Under the pieces are notes generated by a model. The model did no database searches. It was not told where the DNA came from and was given only the letters and a program-made list of their open reading frames with translations. Below are positions 51,850-54,369 of a stretch of 54,369 bases of DNA, piece after piece. The translations under genes and the position numbers were made by a program. Location: assembly GCA_036563245.1 (NCBI GenBank), contig DATCMU010000020.1, positions 1 to 54,369 of the forward strand, written 5' to 3'. Source of the stretch: DATCMU01 sp036563245. GTDB lineage: Bacteria; Pseudomonadota; Alphaproteobacteria; Rhizobiales; Devosiaceae. The number at the start of each line of letters is the position of its first letter. Position 1 is the first letter of the stretch.

Positions 51850-52209
51850 CTAGAGCGTCGAAAGGATTGCGTCGGCCGTGGCCCGGTTGCACGCAAACGG
51901 CACGTCATAAAGCGTTGCCAGGCGGGTCAGTGCCTTCACGTCCACGTCGTGCGGCATGGCGGTCAGAGGATCGATGAAGAATATGCACACGTCGAGTTTG
52001 CCCTCGACGATCAGCGCGCCCAGTTGCGCGTCGCCGCCGAGCGGTCCGCTCTTGAGCCGGTGAATGTCCAGTCCGGTGGCCTCGATGACGCGGGCCCCCG
52101 TCGTGCCGGTGGCGTAGAGCCTGTGTTGCGAAAGCTTGGCCTTGTGCCCTTCGGCCCAGGCCACCATGTCTTTCTTCTTCTCGTCGTGCGCGACAAGTCC
52201 GATATTCAT
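51850..52209 (-). CDS. mgsA: Methylglyoxal synthase
   Basis: 119 residues, shorter than E. coli MgsA (152). Counterparts of the E. coli catalytic residues are in place: H8, D60 in GPLGGDAQ, D80 in FFIDPL, H87 and D90. It converts dihydroxyacetone phosphate to methylglyoxal, a phosphate-starvation bypass. Glyoxalase II is also in the window. It is a single gene between livG and the exporter pair. Confidence 0.93.
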   Translation of the reverse strand: MNIGLVAHDEKKKDMVAWAEGHKAKLSQHRLYATGTTGARVIEATGLDIHRLKSGPLGGDAQLGALIVEGKLDVCIFFIDPLTAMPHDVDVKALTRLATLYDVPFACNRATADAILSTL

Positions 52210-52283
52210 CCGCTCAGGTCTCCCCCATCAGGTCCGCCGGAAAAGAGCACGGCCATCCCGGCTTGCCAAGGCGCCAGGGCGCG

Positions 52284-53045
52284 TCACGTGCGCAGCCGGT
52301 AACCGGTCTTGAATATCCAGGCGACGACACCCAGCGCGAGCGCAAGAAATACCAGCGTGATGCCGAGACTGACCATCACCTCGACGTCGGCATGGCTGTA
52401 AAAGCTCCAGCGGAAGCCGGAAACCAGGTAGACCACCGGATTGAACAGCGTCACCGTGCGCCAGGCTGGCGGCAGCATGGAAATGGAATAGAAGGTGCCG
52501 CCCAGAAAGGCCAGCGGCGTGACGACGAGCAGCGGGAACAGCTGCAGCTTCTCGAAACCGTCGGCCCAGATGCCGATGATGAAGCCGAACAGCGAGAAGG
52601 TGACCGCGGTCAATACGAGGAAAACCACCATCCAGATCGGATGATCGATATGCAGCGGCACGAACAGCGAGGCCGTGGCAAGGATGATCAACCCCAGGAT
52701 GATCGACTTCGTCGCCGCCGCGCCCACATAGGCCGCAGTGATCTCGAAGGCCGAGATGGGCGCGGAGAGCAGTTCGTAAACCGTGCCGGCGAACTTTGGG
52801 AAATAGATCCCGAACGATGCGTTGGAAAGGCTTTGCTGCAGGAGGGAAAGCATGATCAGTCCCGGCACGATGAAGGCACCATAGCTGACCCCTTCAACGG
52901 TCTGGATGCGCGAGCCGATCGCGGCGCCGAACACCACGAAATACAGCGAGGTCGAGATAACCGGCGAGACGATGGATTGCAGGACCGTGCGCCACCATCG
53001 GGCCATTTCGAACCGGTAGATGGCGGCAATCGCGTAGGTGTTCAT
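52284..53045 (-). CDS. ABC-2 type exporter permease
   Basis: 253 residues with six hydrophobic segments of the ABC-2 (YadH/NodJ-like) type. The conserved GGTFYSISMLPPAWRTVTLFNP segment is near the C-terminus. It is coupled to the ATPase by an ATGA overlap. The exported substrate cannot be read from sequence. Confidence 0.9.
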   Translation of the reverse strand: MNTYAIAAIYRFEMARWWRTVLQSIVSPVISTSLYFVVFGAAIGSRIQTVEGVSYGAFIVPGLIMLSLLQQSLSNASFGIYFPKFAGTVYELLSAPISAFEITAAYVGAAATKSIILGLIILATASLFVPLHIDHPIWMVVFLVLTAVTFSLFGFIIGIWADGFEKLQLFPLLVVTPLAFLGGTFYSISMLPPAWRTVTLFNPVVYLVSGFRWSFYSHADVEVMVSLGITLVFLALALGVVAWIFKTGYRLRT

Positions 53046-53971
53046 GACCGTTCCCTCACCAGATCGATGAATATGTCCTCAAGCGAACTCTGAGTGGTGC
53101 TGAGGTCCTTGAACCCGATACCCTCGGCGTTCAGCGCCGTCAGGAGCGCGGTGATGCCGGTGCGCTCGGCATGGGTGTCATAGGTATAGACCAGTTCCAT
53201 CCCGTTCCCCGAGAGCTCGAGATCGTGTACGCTCAGCGCTTCGGGCAAGCCGGAGAGCGGTTCATGCAGGTGGACCTTGAGTTCCTTGTGCCCCAGCTTT
53301 TGCATCAGGGTGTCCTTTTCCTCCACGACGATGATTTCGCCATGCGAGATCACACCCACCCGGTCGGCCATCTCCTCGGCCTCCTCGATATAGTGGGTCG
53401 TCAGGATGATGGTCACGCCATCCTCCTGCATCCGCCGGATCACCGCCCACATGTCGCGCCGGAGTTCGACATCGACGCCGGCGGTCGGCTCGTCCAGGAA
53501 GAGGATGTCGGGCTTGTGGGAGATCGCCTTGGCGATCATCACGCGGCGCTTCATGCCGCCCGACAGGGTGATCAGCTTGGAGCGCCGCTTGTCCCACAGC
53601 GACAGGTCGCGCAGGATCTTCTCGATCCATGCGTCGTCCCGCGCCATGCCGAACAGCCCACGGGTGAACGCCACCGTGTCCCAGACCGTTTCGAAGCGGT
53701 CGGTTGTCAGTTCCTGCGGCACCAGGCCGATGATCGATCGGGCGGCGCGGTACTGGCGCACCACATCGAACCCGCCTGCGGTCACGGTTCCGGCGCTCGG
53801 GTTGACCAGCCCGCACGTGATGCCGATCAGCGTCGTCTTGCCCGCGCCGTTGGGGCCGAGCAATGCGAAGATCTCCCCACGCCGGATATCGAGATCGACC
53901 CCCTTGAGGGCCTGGAATCCGTTCTCGTAGGTCTTGCCAAGACCCCTGATCGAAATGACCGCGTCGGACAT
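53042..53971 (-). CDS. ABC exporter ATP-binding protein
   Basis: 309 residues from ATG 53971. Walker A GPNGAGKTT, signature LSGGMKRR, Walker B ILFLDEPTAGVD, and a C-terminal regulatory extension of ~80 residues. This is the YadG-like class of ABC-2 exporter ATPases. Paired with the permease that follows. Confidence 0.92.
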   Translation of the reverse strand: MSDAVISIRGLGKTYENGFQALKGVDLDIRRGEIFALLGPNGAGKTTLIGITCGLVNPSAGTVTAGGFDVVRQYRAARSIIGLVPQELTTDRFETVWDTVAFTRGLFGMARDDAWIEKILRDLSLWDKRRSKLITLSGGMKRRVMIAKAISHKPDILFLDEPTAGVDVELRRDMWAVIRRMQEDGVTIILTTHYIEEAEEMADRVGVISHGEIIVVEEKDTLMQKLGHKELKVHLHEPLSGLPEALSVHDLELSGNGMELVYTYDTHAERTGITALLTALNAEGIGFKDLSTTQSSLEDIFIDLVRERS

Positions 53972-54120
53972 GAAGTGCTCCCTGAACTTGACCAGCCATG
54001 GCCGCCGGAACCGGGGCGCAAGGGCATGCAAGGCGCCCCTATGTCGTCCAGAACGCGCAAGGGTTCAACCCCATCCACGCAAAAGACCGGACAGCCGGAC
54101 CTCAGCTCCGTCACACATGC

Positions 54121-54147
54121 AAAAAGGGCGCCTTGTGGCGCCCTTTT
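54121..54147. terminator. Terminator after the chemoreceptor gene
   Basis: GGGCGCC (54126-54132) pairs with GGCGCCC (54137-54143) around TTGT, flanked by A and T runs, so it can work in both directions. It lies between the chemoreceptor stop and the ABC ATPase start. Confidence 0.8.
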
Positions 54148-54234
54148 GTTTCCCGTGTTGTCTGGTGCGGTACGGAGCCCGGCATGCAAGGGGGATCCCC
54201 ATCCGGGGTCCGGTTCCAGCAAGAAGGCCCGCGT

Positions 54235-54369
54235 TCAGAACTCCGCCCAGTCGGTGTCGATTGCGGCATTGCCCCGGCTGAGATAGGTCCGGGCCGCGTC
54301 CTTCACCTTCTGCTGCAACCCGCGCGCGGTGTCCTTGAGGCTGCGCGCCGGCCCCCGCGCGGGCGCCGC
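54235..54369 (-). CDS. C-terminal end of a methyl-accepting chemotaxis protein (5' part outside window)
   Basis: The minus-strand frame from the window edge to TGA gives 44 residues ending in DTDWAEF. The final five residues resemble the CheR/CheB-tethering pentapeptide (xWxxF) of chemoreceptors, and alphaproteobacterial MCPs typically end like this. The preceding stretch is basic and Ala-rich. The signalling and methylation domains lie outside the window. Confidence 0.6.
   Translation of the reverse strand, partial: AAPARGPARSLKDTARGLQQKVKDAARTYLSRGNAAIDTDWAEF

Noticed and set aside
1..54369. CRISPR arrays, prophage or transposons
   Set aside because: No regularly spaced repeats, no transposase, integrase or phage structural genes were found; the only multi-copy repeat is the intergenic element described.

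Overview
The window looks like a chromosomal segment of a GC-rich alphaproteobacterium of the Hyphomicrobiales (Rhizobiales). A Devosiaceae-like genome would fit, but that is a guess. Several local gene orders point that way: tlpA divergent from argH, then lysA; cpdR, a zinc-ribbon membrane protein, ftsEX and plsC; a DUF2125 gene convergent with tyrC-hisC; a HIG1-type small membrane protein followed by a PduO-type adenosyltransferase; and a terminal MCP fragment ending in DWAEF. No transposase, integrase, phage, CRISPR or restriction gene was seen, so nothing marks the region as a recent island. Coding density is high, with many ATGA/GTGA overlaps.

Layout. 1-3.5 kb: the end of a repeat-containing small protein, an AT-rich gap, a tiny secreted protein with its own promoter and terminator, a CAP-domain lipoprotein overlapping a TusA-like gene, a D,D-carboxypeptidase and an HxlR regulator. 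3.5-11.3 kb: tRNA-Leu(CAA), a YqaA/DedA protein, DsbB, an HNH nuclease, an esterase overlapping a DNA glycosylase, glutamyl-Q-tRNA(Asp) synthetase, an NmrA-like reductase divergent from a LysR regulator, a HIG1-like protein, a cobalamin adenosyltransferase and a rhomboid protease. 11.3-21.6 kb: tlpA, argH, a ChaC-type cyclotransferase and lysA; lrgAB and a DUF389 protein; cpdR, an MJ0042 zinc-ribbon protein, ftsEX and plsC. 21.8-28.4 kb: a hypothetical gene behind a LexA-type box, a second ChaC, DUF2125, tyrC-hisC, a methyltransferase, gloB and small proteins. 28.4-36.8 kb: fumC, rpmF, ispA, a GNAT, ispG, an ArsR gene followed by three AHSA1/SRPBCC paralogues, and a Bcr/CflA efflux pump. 36.9-45.2 kb: pyruvate carboxylase, a small phosphatase/rhodanese-like protein, a glycine-betaine-type importer (proX, proW, proV) and a second, orphan ProX paralogue. 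45.4-54.4 kb: livK, a secreted glycerophosphodiester phosphodiesterase, livM-H-G-F on the opposite strand, mgsA, an ABC-2 exporter pair and the end of a chemoreceptor.

Working together. The right third is dominated by small-molecule uptake: betaine, branched-chain amino acids, and possibly glycerophosphodiester breakdown that could release choline. The middle holds cell-division and envelope genes together with amino-acid biosynthesis.

The most interesting signals are: (1) three copies of a ~105-bp structured intergenic repeat, each supplying the TAG stop codon of at least one neighbouring gene, with compensatory changes in a stem; (2) a LexA-type box overlapping the -10 element of a promoter in front of a 114-residue protein of unknown function; (3) an ArsR gene with a strong inverted-repeat operator heading three SRPBCC paralogues; (4) tandem ProX paralogues next to a GDPD with an altered metal-binding motif and an FNR/FixK-like box.
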